From an uncultured Thermoanaerobaculia bacterium (lineage in GTDB: Bacteria > Acidobacteriota > Thermoanaerobaculia > Multivoradales > Multivoraceae), in assembly GCA_951812325.1 (NCBI GenBank), contig OX638294.1, positions 1,900,859-1,964,858 on the forward strand: DNA of 64,000 nt, read 5' to 3'. The position numbers and the translations under genes are program-made. The notes beneath the pieces were generated by a model. It was not told where the DNA came from and did no database searches. It saw only the letters and a program-made list of their open reading frames with translations. This document shows positions 1-9,210 of the stretch, piece by piece. Numbering within the stretch: position 1 is the first letter of the stretch; each line of letters begins with the position of its first letter.

Positions 1-344
1 CAGTTCATGCACTGCGAGGCCAGCGGGTTCTTGCCCAGTTCCTGGGCGATGTAGGCATAGTCGAGGTTCTTCAGCCCCTCGCCTGTTTCCGCGTCCGGCA
101 GAAAGAAGTTCCAGAGGCCCATCTCCCTGGCCTTCGCCTTGGCGCCGTCAAGCAGCTCCAGCTGCCCCTCGCCGTAGCTCCAGCGCTCTTCCCGGCCTTC
201 CCCGCGCCGGTAGTACTCCTCGGTGATCGGCTCGACGTAGTCGGCCATGAAGTTCTTGACCTTGGTCAGCAGCGGCTTCGCCGCCTCGGACATCGAAAGG
301 TCGTACAACTCGGCGTCGATGCCGAACGGGTCCAGATCGGGCAT
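1..344 (-). CDS. Acyl-CoA dehydrogenase family protein, N-terminal part (cut by window edge)
   Basis: About 114 N-terminal residues are visible, starting at an ATG preceded by an AAGGAG ribosome site 10 bases upstream. The segment resembles the all-alpha N-terminal domain of long acyl-CoA dehydrogenases of the ACAD10/11 kind: an acidic helix, then a region around residues 75-114 containing NFFLPDAE and the helix LDYAYIAQELGKNPLA. Such enzymes oxidise acyl-CoA to enoyl-CoA with FAD and pass electrons to ETF. The FAD-binding and catalytic parts lie outside the window, so substrate class cannot be judged. It is transcribed away from the TonB receptor and is separated from it by over 500 bases without a gene. 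Confidence 0.75.
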   Translation of the reverse strand, partial: MPDLDPFGIDAELYDLSMSEAAKPLLTKVKNFMADYVEPITEEYYRRGEGREERWSYGEGQLELLDGAKAKAREMGLWNFFLPDAETGEGLKNLDYAYIAQELGKNPLASQCMN

Positions 345-869
345 GGCTCGCTTGCTCCTTCTCCCAGAACAGGGCTCGTGATTTGAAGCCGCGAACCTAT
401 CGCAGCCAGCCGGAGGACGCCAGACTCCGGGCGCCGTGGAGGCGCCGTGGAGGCGCCGCGGAGCGCCGGCGCCGGAATCGGCGCCCGCGACCGACACATC
501 GCAGCCAACCGGAGGACGCCGGACGCTGATTCAGGCCCCGGGCGCCGCCATCGGCGCCGAGGACTTCGACATCGATCGCCTCCGCTCCGACCGCAGCGGT
601 GCGCCAGGTTGGCAGCGGTCGCTTCAAGAACCGGAATCGGAGAACCGATTCCCGGATCCGCCGGATCCAGCGATCTGCAGCAGATCCTCCAAGACGGTGA
701 ATCGACGGTCCGGGCTCGCGCGTGACATCCGGCGCCCGGATTCGAGGAACGACGCGCAGGAACAACACCAAACAGCATGTTCGGGTGCTTGTCAGACTCT
801 CGCGACCAAGGCTGGCATACGCCTTGCTTGGACTGTCTCGTGCCCCACCAGCAAGGGGGACCTTCCGTC
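345..869. repeat. Gene-free stretch with imperfect direct repeats
   Basis: I see no convincing gene here. Two imperfect direct repeats of about 27 bases (both starting ATCGCAGCCA and continuing CCGGAGGACGCC) lie near 409 and 498. Near 430-465 a GGCGCC-rich 12-base unit is repeated in tandem. The stretch separates two divergent genes and presumably carries both promoters, but I cannot place -35/-10 boxes. Confidence 0.5.
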
Positions 870-3596
870 GTGTCACTTCATCAAGCAAAACCCACAGGAA
901 GCCGCTCCGGCCTGAGCCGAAGCGTCGTCCTGGGTCCATGCGCCGTCCTGGCGCTCGCTTTCCTGGCCGCCCCGATGGCCGCTCAGCTCACCGGCCGGCT
1001 CGCCGGGCAGGTCATGGACGCCGACGGCGCACCGCTTCCCGGCGTCTCGGTTACCGTCAACTCGCCCAACCTGATGGGCTCCCGCACCGACTTCGCGGAC
1101 GAGGACGGCGGCTTCAGCTTCCCCAGCCTGCCGCCGGGCGTCTACACGATCGACGCCGAACTGGACGGCTTCATTCCACAGCAGCGGAGTGAGGTCGAGG
1201 TTCGACTCAACCGGGCCACGGAGCTCCACATCTCCATGCCCGTGGGCGAGTTCGGCGAGGAGGTCATGGTCGTCGCCGAGACCCCGGTTGTCGATCCGGA
1301 ACAGGTGTCGACGTCACAGACGTTCGGCGTCGAGTATCTGAAGAAGGCCTCCATCGGTTCCGGGAACCGGAGCTACCAGAGTGTGCTGACCGACGTCGGC
1401 GGCGTGGCGGGCGGCTCGAACCCGAACGTGTTCGGCTCCACTCTGGGCGAGAACTCCTTCCTCGTCGACGGCGTGAACACGACCGATCCGGTCACCGCGA
1501 CCTGGAACATCAACATGAACTTCGACACGATCCAGGAGATCAGCTTCGAGACCAGCGGTTTCGAGGCTCGCTACGGAAACGCGACCGGCGGCGTGGTCAA
1601 CGTCGCCACGAAGTCCGGCGGCAACGCCTTCTCGGGAAGTCTGGACGTGCGCTACCGGGACTCCGACTTCAACACCAACGGCGAGCACTTCGACGCGGAC
1701 GAGAACGTCGTCGAGTTCCAGGAGATTTCCGCCACGCTCGGCGGTCCGGTCCGGCGCGACGAACTCTGGTTCTTCGTCGCGGCCAACCCGGTGCGGTCGA
1801 AGAGCACGCCTACCGAATCACCGACCACCCAGGACTTCGAGGGCACGAACCTCAACGGCAAGCTGACCTGGCAGGTGAATCCGGAGTGGCAGCTCAGCGG
1901 CCGCTACATCGGCGAGGAAACGACCATCGCCAACGCCAACGCCTCTCGCTCCGTGGCCCAGGAAGCAGCGCGCTTCCAGGAGCAGCCGAAGACGATTCTC
2001 GGACTGGACGCGCTCGGCCTGTTGACCACGGACCTGCAGTGGCACATCAAGGTCGCGGCGGTGCGCGGCGAGTTGAACTCGTTCCCACAGAGCCGCGACT
2101 TCGACACGATCGGTCACGTCGACACCTTCGGCGACGGCTCGCGTTCGGTGAACTTCACGAACCAGCAGTTCTCGACCCGGGACCGGGACGACCTGACGAC
2201 CAACCTGACCTGGTTCACCGACGGAGCGGCGGGAGACCACGAAGTCAATGTCGGCGTCGAATACGCCAGCAACTTCTTCGCCAGTCAGAACAACACGACC
2301 GGCGGCGGATACTCGTTCGGCGACCGTTTCGGTGCTCCCTATACCTTTCTCTTCTCGCCCATCGAGTCGCCGGCCGAGAACGACGGCAGGCAGTTCACCG
2401 CGCACATCCAGGACACCTGGCGCGTCCTGCCGAACCTGACGCTCAAGCTCGGTGTGCGCCACGACCAGGTCGCGTTCGAGAACGACATCGGCGAAGAAGT
2501 GGCCGACCTGTCCAAGCTACAGCCGCGATTCGGGATCGCCTGGGATATCGGCAGCGAAGCCAGAACAGTGGCGCGCGCGAACTGGGGCCGCTTCATGCAC
2601 CCGAACGCGCTCACCCTGCCCAGCTTCGCCAGGGTCAACCAGTTCCCGACCATCCGCTGGATCTCCTGTTCGGCGTTCCAGCCCGACCTCGGCGCGGCCT
2701 GCCGCGACGCCTACCCCGGCGAGCAAACGGTCGGCGGCCTGACCGTCTCGAACTGGGTTGCCGATCCGGAAGGCTTCGATCCGAATGGCTGGTTCTTCAA
2801 CAGAGTGTTCTCGAGCACGCCGAGCACGATCTCGCCGGACCTCGAGCCCACCTACGCCGACCAGTGGAGCATCGGTGTCGAGCGGGAAGTCTCCCGCCGC
2901 ACCTCGATCGGCCTGACGTACATCAACAAGGAAACGCTCGACATCTTCGAAGACACCTGCAACGGCAACCTGCCGACGCCGGCCGCCGGCGCCGATTGTG
3001 ACTTCTACGTGATGGCGAACCTGCCGGGGCTGTCTCGCGACTACAGCGGCTTCGTCCTTGACTTCGAATCCAGGTTCGCGGACTGGTTCCACATTCTGGC
3101 CTCGTACACGAACTCGGAATCCGAGGGCAACGTCGCGTACACCCAGAACTCCGGCGTTGCCTTCGACTTCTATCCGGACCACTTCCAGAACACATACGGC
3201 TATCTCGACGACCACCGCAGGCACCGGGTCAAGGTCAACGGCTACGTCGATCTGCCGCTCGATTTCACGCTTGGTTTCGAGGGCTTCTGGTCGTCCGCGG
3301 GCGTCTACGCGGCGACGGAGGCGTCCGAGGAGTACGGGCGCATCTTCACGGAACGGCGCGGCAGCAGAGAGGCGAACGATCGCTACGGCATGGACGTGCA
3401 GCTATCGAAGGGCTTCACCTTCGGGCGCGACCTGCGCTTTGAGGTGATCGGGGCCGTGTTGAACGTCCTGGACCAGGAACAGGTGACCACGGTCTGCGAG
3501 CGTGTCGAGGGTTGCGCAGGCGGCCTGGACCTGGATGCGGCCTCGGCCTACGTGCAGCCGCGTCGGTTTGAAGCCGGAATCCGCTTCGAGTTCTAG
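870..3596 (+). CDS. TonB-dependent receptor with carboxypeptidase-regulatory-like N-terminal domain
   Basis: The product is a 908-residue outer-membrane receptor. The GTG at 870 is preferred over an upstream ATG at 777. It has an AAGGGGGA ribosome site 10 bases upstream and it puts the signal peptide (VVLGPCAVLALAFLAAP) near the N-terminus. A Cna-B/CarboxypepD-reg-like beta domain follows (about residues 35-115, with GAPLPGVSVTV and LPPGVYTI). Next come the plug (about 120-260, GENSFLVDGVN, then GGVVNVATKSGG) and a long beta-barrel ending in the outer-membrane-type terminal phenylalanine (AGIRFEF). This architecture is typical of Acidobacteriota and Bacteroidota oligomer importers. The substrate is unknown and no SusD-like partner is adjacent. 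The gene stands alone and ends in a strong hairpin. Confidence 0.88.
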   Translation: MSLHQAKPTGSRSGLSRSVVLGPCAVLALAFLAAPMAAQLTGRLAGQVMDADGAPLPGVSVTVNSPNLMGSRTDFADEDGGFSFPSLPPGVYTIDAELDGFIPQQRSEVEVRLNRATELHISMPVGEFGEEVMVVAETPVVDPEQVSTSQTFGVEYLKKASIGSGNRSYQSVLTDVGGVAGGSNPNVFGSTLGENSFLVDGVNTTDPVTATWNINMNFDTIQEISFETSGFEARYGNATGGVVNVATKSGGNAFSGSLDVRYRDSDFNTNGEHFDADENVVEFQEISATLGGPVRRDELWFFVAANPVRSKSTPTESPTTQDFEGTNLNGKLTWQVNPEWQLSGRYIGEETTIANANASRSVAQEAARFQEQPKTILGLDALGLLTTDLQWHIKVAAVRGELNSFPQSRDFDTIGHVDTFGDGSRSVNFTNQQFSTRDRDDLTTNLTWFTDGAAGDHEVNVGVEYASNFFASQNNTTGGGYSFGDRFGAPYTFLFSPIESPAENDGRQFTAHIQDTWRVLPNLTLKLGVRHDQVAFENDIGEEVADLSKLQPRFGIAWDIGSEARTVARANWGRFMHPNALTLPSFARVNQFPTIRWISCSAFQPDLGAACRDAYPGEQTVGGLTVSNWVADPEGFDPNGWFFNRVFSSTPSTISPDLEPTYADQWSIGVEREVSRRTSIGLTYINKETLDIFEDTCNGNLPTPAAGADCDFYVMANLPGLSRDYSGFVLDFESRFADWFHILASYTNSESEGNVAYTQNSGVAFDFYPDHFQNTYGYLDDHRRHRVKVNGYVDLPLDFTLGFEGFWSSAGVYAATEASEEYGRIFTERRGSREANDRYGMDVQLSKGFTFGRDLRFEVIGAVLNVLDQEQVTTVCERVEGCAGGLDLDAASAYVQPRRFEAGIRFEF

Positions 3597-3635
3597 CGCC
3601 GGTCCGCCGTCAGACGGCCAATCGGACGGCCAAGG

Positions 3636-3668
3636 GGCCCGGCGTCTCATCCGCTGAGACGCCGGGCC
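3636..3668 (+). terminator. Rho-independent terminator after the TonB receptor
   Basis: A perfect 14-bp stem (GGCCCGGCGTCTCA paired with TGAGACGCCGGGCC) encloses a 5-base loop. It starts 40 bases after the receptor stop codon and is followed on the plus strand by TTCTTCGTCT. It also separates the receptor from the convergent DUF3341 gene. Confidence 0.8.
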
Positions 3669-3756
3669 TTCTTCGTCTCGTAGACGGTTGGGCGGCCTCC
3701 TTCGCAAGAGTCGGTGAACCCGCGCTCACAGGAAGGCCCCTTGAGCGGCTACCCCT

Positions 3757-4293
3757 TCAATCAAGAGCGACGGCATGAGGTCCGCACAGCTGGCGCACCT
3801 CCTCCGCTCCGCTCTCGGTCAGGCCGTGAATCCGGAGCAGCAGGCGACCATCGGCAACGTGATGATCGAGGTCCGACGGCCGCCCGCGGCCGCTTCGGAC
3901 CGCCCGGCCTGGCAGCAGCCCGCCTTCCCAGAGCACCCGCAGGACGGTCATCAGGATCAGCCCGAGCGCCGTGCCTTCGTAAGTCACGACGCCGACCGGC
4001 GGACCGGCGACGATCGACATGCCGCCGGTCGGCAGCGGATACGCGAGGGCGGTCCCGGCTGCCAGACCGAAGGCAGTCAAGCCGCCGAGGACGGCGCCGG
4101 CGAGCGCGAACAGCAGAACGCGGGACTTCGGCTTCGGCAGCGGCAGTTCGTCTTCTTCCAGCGGCGCCGGGCTGCGTACTTCCAGCTGGGACGCCGCGAC
4201 GCCCGACTTGAGCGCGGCTTCGACGACCGCCCGGACGTCCTCGACCCGGTCGAACACGGCTTCGACCAGATGACGCTCCGCGGCCGCCGTCAT
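3757..4293 (-). CDS. DUF3341 (ActD-like) subunit of an alternative-complex-III-like complex
   Basis: A 178-residue protein with the ActD/DUF3341 layout. It has a soluble N-terminal half with VEDVRAVVEAALKSG (about residues 17-32), then two hydrophobic helices (VLLFALAGAVLGGLTAFGLA near 60-78 and a second near 105-120). The intervening PTGGMSIVAGPPVGVVTYEG segment is characteristic of the family. In alternative complex III, ActD packs against the NrfD-type quinone-binding subunit. Its ATG overlaps the NrfD stop codon (ATGA), so the two are translationally coupled. The reading continues past the usual family end into an Arg-rich tail. No ActE or ActF follows; the operon ends here. Confidence 0.78.
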   Translation of the reverse strand: MTAAAERHLVEAVFDRVEDVRAVVEAALKSGVAASQLEVRSPAPLEEDELPLPKPKSRVLLFALAGAVLGGLTAFGLAAGTALAYPLPTGGMSIVAGPPVGVVTYEGTALGLILMTVLRVLWEGGLLPGRAVRSGRGRPSDLDHHVADGRLLLRIHGLTESGAEEVRQLCGPHAVALD

Positions 4294-5687
4294 GCCGCAC
4301 CTCCACCAGGTACAGGTGCTGCCGCCGTCGCGGAGGTCGGCGCAGCGCCTGAGGTCGCCTCGCCCTCGCCGCGTGCCCCGTGCCGCCAGCCCTCGCGCAT
4401 CTCCCAGACGGAGACGATCGGCAGCAACCGGGTGAACGTGAAGTAGAGACAGGCGAACACGCCGACCGCCCCGATCATGATCCCGAGCTCCACCCAGCTC
4501 GGCATGTAGTCGCCGATGCTGTAGGCCAGCCGCGGCGTCGACAGGGACGGGACGACGATCAGGAACCGTTCAAGCCACATGCCGACCAGAACGCCGCAGC
4601 CGACCAAAGCGGTCGGCAGCGGGCGCCTGCCGCGCGGGAACGACAGGACGGCAACCGGAATGACGAGGTTCACCACCACCATGGTCCAGAACGGCAACGC
4701 GAAATCGCCGTGCAGCAGGACGTGGTGCACCAGTTTCTCGGACAGGTCGCCGCTGTACCAGACGGTCAGGTGCTCGGCGAACGTGAAGTAGCCCCAGACC
4801 AGAGACATCGTCACGAACAGGAGGCCGAGGTTGTTGAACACCCGATCGGTCAGGAAGCGCCCCAGACCGAGACCGCGGCGGAGCAGAGCCAACGCGATCA
4901 TCAGTACCGCAATCCCCGAGAAGATCGCGCCGACGACGAAGTAGGGACCGAAGATCGTGCTCTTCCAGCCCGGCGTCCGGGTCATCGCGAAGTCCCAGGA
5001 AACGATCGTGTGCACCGAGACGGCGACCGGGATGATGGCCACGGCCAGAATGCGGATCCCCCACTCCAGGCTGTGCCATTGCTGAGCCGTGCCGCGCCAG
5101 CCGAGAGCGAGCACCGCGTAGAAGCGCTTCTTCAGGCCCGCCGCCGCGCGATCCCGCATCACCGCCGCATCCGGAATCAGAGGCAGGAACAGGTAGAGCG
5201 CGCTGCCGATGATGTAGGTCGTGATCGCGGCGATATCCCAGACCAGGGGCGAGCGGAAGTTCGGCCACAGCATCCGGCTGTTGGGATAGGGGATCATGTA
5301 GTAGAAGATCGCCACCCGGCCGAGGTGGATCAGCGGGAACAGACCGCCGATGGCAAGCGCGAACAGCGTGATCGCCTCCGCCGATCGGGTCACCGGGCGC
5401 CGCCACTCCGCGTTCGTCACGCGCAGGATCGCCGAAATCAGCGTGCCGGCGTGGCTGATGCCGATCCAGAAGACGAAGTTGATGATGTAGAAGCCCCAGA
5501 ACACCGGACGGTTGAGGCCGGTGACGCCGATGCCGTTCGCGATCTGGTAGCCCCAGCAAGAGAAGAAAACCAGGGCCAGCGCGCCGCTCGCCAGGGCGCC
5601 GACCAGCAGACCGGGACGGCGCCGGTCGAGGCGCCCGAGCAGCTCACGGTCGAGGACGGCGGCCGAGCGCTGGGACTCCGTCGTCAC
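4290..5687 (-). CDS. NrfD/PsrC-type membrane subunit (ActC-like)
   Basis: A 465-residue integral membrane protein of the polysulfide-reductase NrfD family, with about ten hydrophobic helices. Recognisable segments include GVTGLNRPVFWGFYIINFVFWIGISHAGT, PNSRMLWPNFRSPLVWDIAA and the GMWLERFLIVVPSLS stretch seen in ActC and PsrC. It oxidises or reduces quinol in the membrane and exchanges electrons with the Fe-S subunit. The start is a GTG that overlaps the TGA of the Fe-S gene (GTGA); extending further upstream would give an Arg-rich non-family leader. The stop overlaps the DUF3341 start. Whether the complex pumps protons cannot be told from sequence. Confidence 0.88.
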   Translation of the reverse strand: MTTESQRSAAVLDRELLGRLDRRRPGLLVGALASGALALVFFSCWGYQIANGIGVTGLNRPVFWGFYIINFVFWIGISHAGTLISAILRVTNAEWRRPVTRSAEAITLFALAIGGLFPLIHLGRVAIFYYMIPYPNSRMLWPNFRSPLVWDIAAITTYIIGSALYLFLPLIPDAAVMRDRAAAGLKKRFYAVLALGWRGTAQQWHSLEWGIRILAVAIIPVAVSVHTIVSWDFAMTRTPGWKSTIFGPYFVVGAIFSGIAVLMIALALLRRGLGLGRFLTDRVFNNLGLLFVTMSLVWGYFTFAEHLTVWYSGDLSEKLVHHVLLHGDFALPFWTMVVVNLVIPVAVLSFPRGRRPLPTALVGCGVLVGMWLERFLIVVPSLSTPRLAYSIGDYMPSWVELGIMIGAVGVFACLYFTFTRLLPIVSVWEMREGWRHGARGEGEATSGAAPTSATAAAPVPGGGAA

Positions 5688-6385
5688 CCGGCCGGCTCCC
5701 TCCACTCCGAGCCGCTCAGGTAGACGACGCCGGGACGCGTATCCAGATCGCCCAGCAAGCTGAACGCCCGCGGCGACTCGGCCCACCGGGAGACTTCGCT
5801 GTCCGGATCCTCAAGATCGCCGAACGCGATCGCCTTGGTCGGACAGGACTGCTGGCAGGCGGTCTTCACCTCGCCGTCCGCAACCTCCCGCTCCTCCTGG
5901 GCCGCCTCGTCCTTGCCGGCCACGATGCGCTGGACGCAGAACGTGCACTTCTCCATCACGCCGCCGGGGCGGACGCTGACGTCCGGGTTCAACTGCGAGT
6001 CGAGCGGGGCCGGAAACTCGGCGTCGAACCAGTTGAAGACACGCACGGTGTACGGGCAGTTGTTGGCACAGAACCGCGTGCCGATGCACCGGCTGTACAC
6101 CATCGCGTTCAACCCTTCCGGGTTGTGGTACGTCGCGTAGACGGGGCAGACCGGTTCGCACGGGGCCGCGCCGCACTGCTGGCACAGGACGGGCATGAAG
6201 CGTGTGCGGACGTTCGGGAAATCGCCCTCGTAGTAACGCTCGATCCGGAGCCAGTGCATCGCCCGACCCTCGCGCGCCTGCTCCTCGCCGACCGTCTGAA
6301 TGTTGTTCTCGGCGGCACACGCAACAACGCAGGCCTCGCAGCCGGTGCAGCGGTCGAGATCGATGGCCATGCCCCAGCGCGTCAT
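5684..6385 (-). CDS. Four-cluster [4Fe-4S] ferredoxin subunit (PsrB/ActB Fe-S module)
   Basis: A 233-residue electron-transfer protein with four ferredoxin-type cysteine groups: CTGCEACVVAC near residue 12, CQQCGAAPCEPVCP near 75, CIGTRFCANNCP near 103, and CTFC with CQQSCP near 145-180. This is the standard four-cluster wire between a MopB subunit and an NrfD subunit. Its ATG overlaps the MopB stop codon (ATGA). In classical ActB the MopB and Fe-S parts are one fused protein; here they are separate, as in Psr and Qrc complexes. Confidence 0.9.
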   Translation of the reverse strand: MTRWGMAIDLDRCTGCEACVVACAAENNIQTVGEEQAREGRAMHWLRIERYYEGDFPNVRTRFMPVLCQQCGAAPCEPVCPVYATYHNPEGLNAMVYSRCIGTRFCANNCPYTVRVFNWFDAEFPAPLDSQLNPDVSVRPGGVMEKCTFCVQRIVAGKDEAAQEEREVADGEVKTACQQSCPTKAIAFGDLEDPDSEVSRWAESPRAFSLLGDLDTRPGVVYLSGSEWREPAG

Positions 6386-8991
6386 GTCTTCTCCTCCCGG
6401 GTTGTACCACCCGCCGCAGCTGCACGGCGCAGGAGGACCGGCCGGCGCGCGAAGCCCCGGTTGCCGTCGCCGTCCGGGCCGGCGACATCCTCGGACGGGT
6501 CGGCAACGCCCGGACCGGACCGTGGCGCCGGCTCCAGGGCGTGCCGGGCGCCGCCTTGGTCGGACGCCCAGCCGACCGGAATCTCCTCGGCCTGCCGCAG
6601 GCCGCGGCCGTAGATCACGGGTCGCTCGCCGCGGCGGGGGCGACGCAGACGCTCGACCCGCACGAGCAGGCCGCACCGGGCGAACGCGCCGGCGCCCGTC
6701 ACCCGACGGTCCGAGGTCAACAGCGCGTTCACGTTGACGCCGCGGCCGCGGGCGTAGCGGCCGAAGTCCGCGTGGCCGCCGCCCACCGGCACGCCCACGC
6801 ACCCCGGACGCACGGTCGGCAGAACAATCGCCGGCAGGTCGATTTCGGCAGCGGTTCCGGTCAGCCGCACGATGTCGCCGGTGTGAACGCCCAGGCGATC
6901 CGCGTCGGCCGTCGCCATCTCGGCCCAGGACCCCCACATGACGGTCGACAGCGGGTCGGGCAGTTCCTGCAGCCAGGGGCGGTTCGCGCCCCGGCCGTCG
7001 CCGAGCTTGAGCGACTCGAACGGAATCAACACGAAGGACTCCACCCCCGCGGGGGCGTCGGGCGCCGGCAGGGCCGCCGGATCAGGAAGACCGTCGCCAC
7101 CGGAACCGGAAGCCTCCGCCGCGGGCGCGCCACCGCGCATCGCTCCTTCGGCAGGCTCGTCAAGGTCGCCGCCGGAACCGGAAGCCTCCACCGCAGGCGC
7201 CGGCCTGTCATCCGGGCGCCCGACGACGGGTGCAGGAACCGTTTCACCGGCGACTCGCGACAGCCGGGTTCCGGCCGGCATCCGGGAAGGCGCGCGCCGC
7301 ATCTCCCGCGTCCCGACCAGGCCGCCGGCATCCGTCTTCCGGCGCACGAACTGGCGCGCGTTCAGGGCGCCCGCGATCAGGGATTCGGGCAAGGCATCGT
7401 TCCTCTCGGCATCCGCCCTCGTCGCGGCGAAGGCATCGCTCAGCGCGGCTTCGACGGCCTCCTGGAAGCCCGGCCAGGGAAGCTCCGCGCCGGAAGCCGC
7501 CGCAAGGGCCAGGACCACGTCGCCCGGATGCCGGGCTTCGCCTCTCGGCGCCACGACCGGGGACGCGATCAGCAGCGCGGGCACACCCCGCACCGGGTCC
7601 GGCTCCACCGCCTGGAAGCGCTCCAGATCGGTCTGGGTCGGCAGCACCACGTCGGCACGAAGGGTCGTGTCATCCAGGAACGCGGAGAGTGCAACCACGG
7701 TGCCGGCACCGTCGAAGGCGGCCTCGAGCCCCGGCATTCCGTGCAGCGGATCGGCTTCCGACACGACGAGGACGCCCGACTCGCCGGTCGCGGCCAGCCG
7801 GTCCGCCAGGGACGCGGGAGAAATGGCCGTGGCCGCGTCGCCGGCCAGTCGGTCCTCGAAGCCGAAGTCCACGCCGGCGAACACACCGCCCTCACGGCCC
7901 ACCGCGCCCAGCAGCAGGTTGAGCGCCAGCGCGGCCGCTCCCGCGGCGACGCCGTTCTCGCCCTCGAGTGCCGATCCGCCGACCATGACCAGCGGCCGGC
8001 GGGCTCGGGAGAGTTCGTCCGCCAGGCGTTCGATCCGGCCGGTGTCGATGCCGCAACGTTCCGCGGTCGCCGCCAGCTCGGGCGGCGCCTCGGGATAGAG
8101 CGCCTCATAGGCAGCTCGCGCGTCGTCCGCGACCGTCCCCGATCCGATGAGCAACCCGGCCAGACCGCGCGCAAGGACACCCTCACTGCCGGGCACCGGC
8201 GGCAGCCACTCATCCGCGTTCGCCGCGGTCAACGAGTGCCGCGCCTCGACCTGGACCAGCTTGCCGCGCCGGTCGGCCGTCAGTTCCGCCCAGGCGCCGG
8301 CAAAGTGGACCGCGCTCCGCCAGCCGTCGAGGAAGGGCGCCCCGATACTGAGCACGTACCCGGCTCGCGCCACGTCATACGCCGGCCGGCAGGCCTCTCC
8401 GAACGCCAGGCCGGCCGCCTCGCGCTCCACGACCAGGTCGGCTGCCTGCCAGTGCACCGGCGGCGGCGCGCCGACCGCGCCGGCGAAGCGGCGCCACAGG
8501 CCGAGCAGCGGTCCTGACGGCGCGCCCGAGACGATCGTCGTCGCCGCCGGCGAGGCCGCAATCGCCCCTGCCGCAGCCTCGAGCGCCTCCTCCCAGGACA
8601 CCGCCTCCAGCTCACCCGAGGGGCCCCGGCGCATCGGCTCCGTCACCCGGTCCGGGTGATACAGCTCCTGCAACGCGGAATGTCCCAGCGCGCAGACGCC
8701 GCCGCGGTTGACGAAGCCGTCCGGCAGGCCCTCGATCTTCTTCGCCTGCCGGTCGACGGTCCGCACAAGGACCTCGCAACCGGCGCCGCACTGGCCGCAG
8801 ATCGACCGCCGCCAGACCGACGCTCCGGGAAGTGCCGTACTGCGCCGCGCCGGCGATTCGATGAACTCCTGGTCCCGCCGTCGGCAACCCTCGAGCACCG
8901 CCACCCCGGCTGCGGCGTAGACCTTGAAGAAGTCGCGACGGCCGATCGTGACCCGCGGCTCTCCCCGCGCGGCTCGCCGCCGGGCGCTCAT
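6382..8991 (-). CDS. MopB-fold oxidoreductase subunit with Tat-type lipoprotein signal
   Basis: An 869-residue protein of the molybdopterin oxidoreductase family. A twin-arginine signal (GRRDFFK, arginines 18-19) runs into a lipobox (AVLEGC, Cys36), so it is probably exported folded and lipid-anchored. An N-terminal [4Fe-4S] site is visible (C65-x2-C68-x3-C72, then GGVCALGH). Mo-bisPGD-binding-like core regions follow, and the dinucleotide-binding C-terminal domain lies after residue 690. ActB and QrcB homologues lack the metal, and I cannot tell whether it is retained here. A low-complexity linker near residues 600-660 carries repeated EASGSGGD units. The ATG at 8991 was chosen because it places the Tat motif correctly; a TTG exists at 9087. 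Confidence 0.82.
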   Translation of the reverse strand: MSARRRAARGEPRVTIGRRDFFKVYAAAGVAVLEGCRRRDQEFIESPARRSTALPGASVWRRSICGQCGAGCEVLVRTVDRQAKKIEGLPDGFVNRGGVCALGHSALQELYHPDRVTEPMRRGPSGELEAVSWEEALEAAAGAIAASPAATTIVSGAPSGPLLGLWRRFAGAVGAPPPVHWQAADLVVEREAAGLAFGEACRPAYDVARAGYVLSIGAPFLDGWRSAVHFAGAWAELTADRRGKLVQVEARHSLTAANADEWLPPVPGSEGVLARGLAGLLIGSGTVADDARAAYEALYPEAPPELAATAERCGIDTGRIERLADELSRARRPLVMVGGSALEGENGVAAGAAALALNLLLGAVGREGGVFAGVDFGFEDRLAGDAATAISPASLADRLAATGESGVLVVSEADPLHGMPGLEAAFDGAGTVVALSAFLDDTTLRADVVLPTQTDLERFQAVEPDPVRGVPALLIASPVVAPRGEARHPGDVVLALAAASGAELPWPGFQEAVEAALSDAFAATRADAERNDALPESLIAGALNARQFVRRKTDAGGLVGTREMRRAPSRMPAGTRLSRVAGETVPAPVVGRPDDRPAPAVEASGSGGDLDEPAEGAMRGGAPAAEASGSGGDGLPDPAALPAPDAPAGVESFVLIPFESLKLGDGRGANRPWLQELPDPLSTVMWGSWAEMATADADRLGVHTGDIVRLTGTAAEIDLPAIVLPTVRPGCVGVPVGGGHADFGRYARGRGVNVNALLTSDRRVTGAGAFARCGLLVRVERLRRPRRGERPVIYGRGLRQAEEIPVGWASDQGGARHALEPAPRSGPGVADPSEDVAGPDGDGNRGFARRPVLLRRAAAAGGTTREEKT

Positions 8992-9075
8992 GCGCCGTTC
9001 CCGCGTTCTGGAACGCACCGGTTCCCGGACATCCGGAGACAAGGACTCCTCACCGGCAGACAGCGGCGTGCAAAG

Positions 9076-9210
9076 CCAACCGGTCAACTCCGGTGTTGGG
9101 CTCGGAGCTCTGCACTTCTAGGCCGCGGCCCTCGAAACCGGGACCGGCCGGCCTTCTGCCGGGCGACCCGAGGACGTTCAGAACCAACCCGTCAACTCCG
9201 GTGTTCGGCC
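9076..9210. repeat. Pair of 27-base near-identical direct repeats 108 bases apart
   Basis: Copies at 9076-9102 and 9184-9210 share CCAAC(C)GTCAACTCCGGTGTT with a few mismatches. The second copy overlaps the 3' end of the Uma2 gene. They bracket the short space between that gene and the MopB gene and may mark an insertion or excision event. Confidence 0.5.

Noticed and set aside
4290..5786. Longer NrfD start at 5786
   Set aside because: It would overlap the Fe-S gene and add an Arg-rich leader; the GTG overlapping the Fe-S stop matches the operon's translational coupling.
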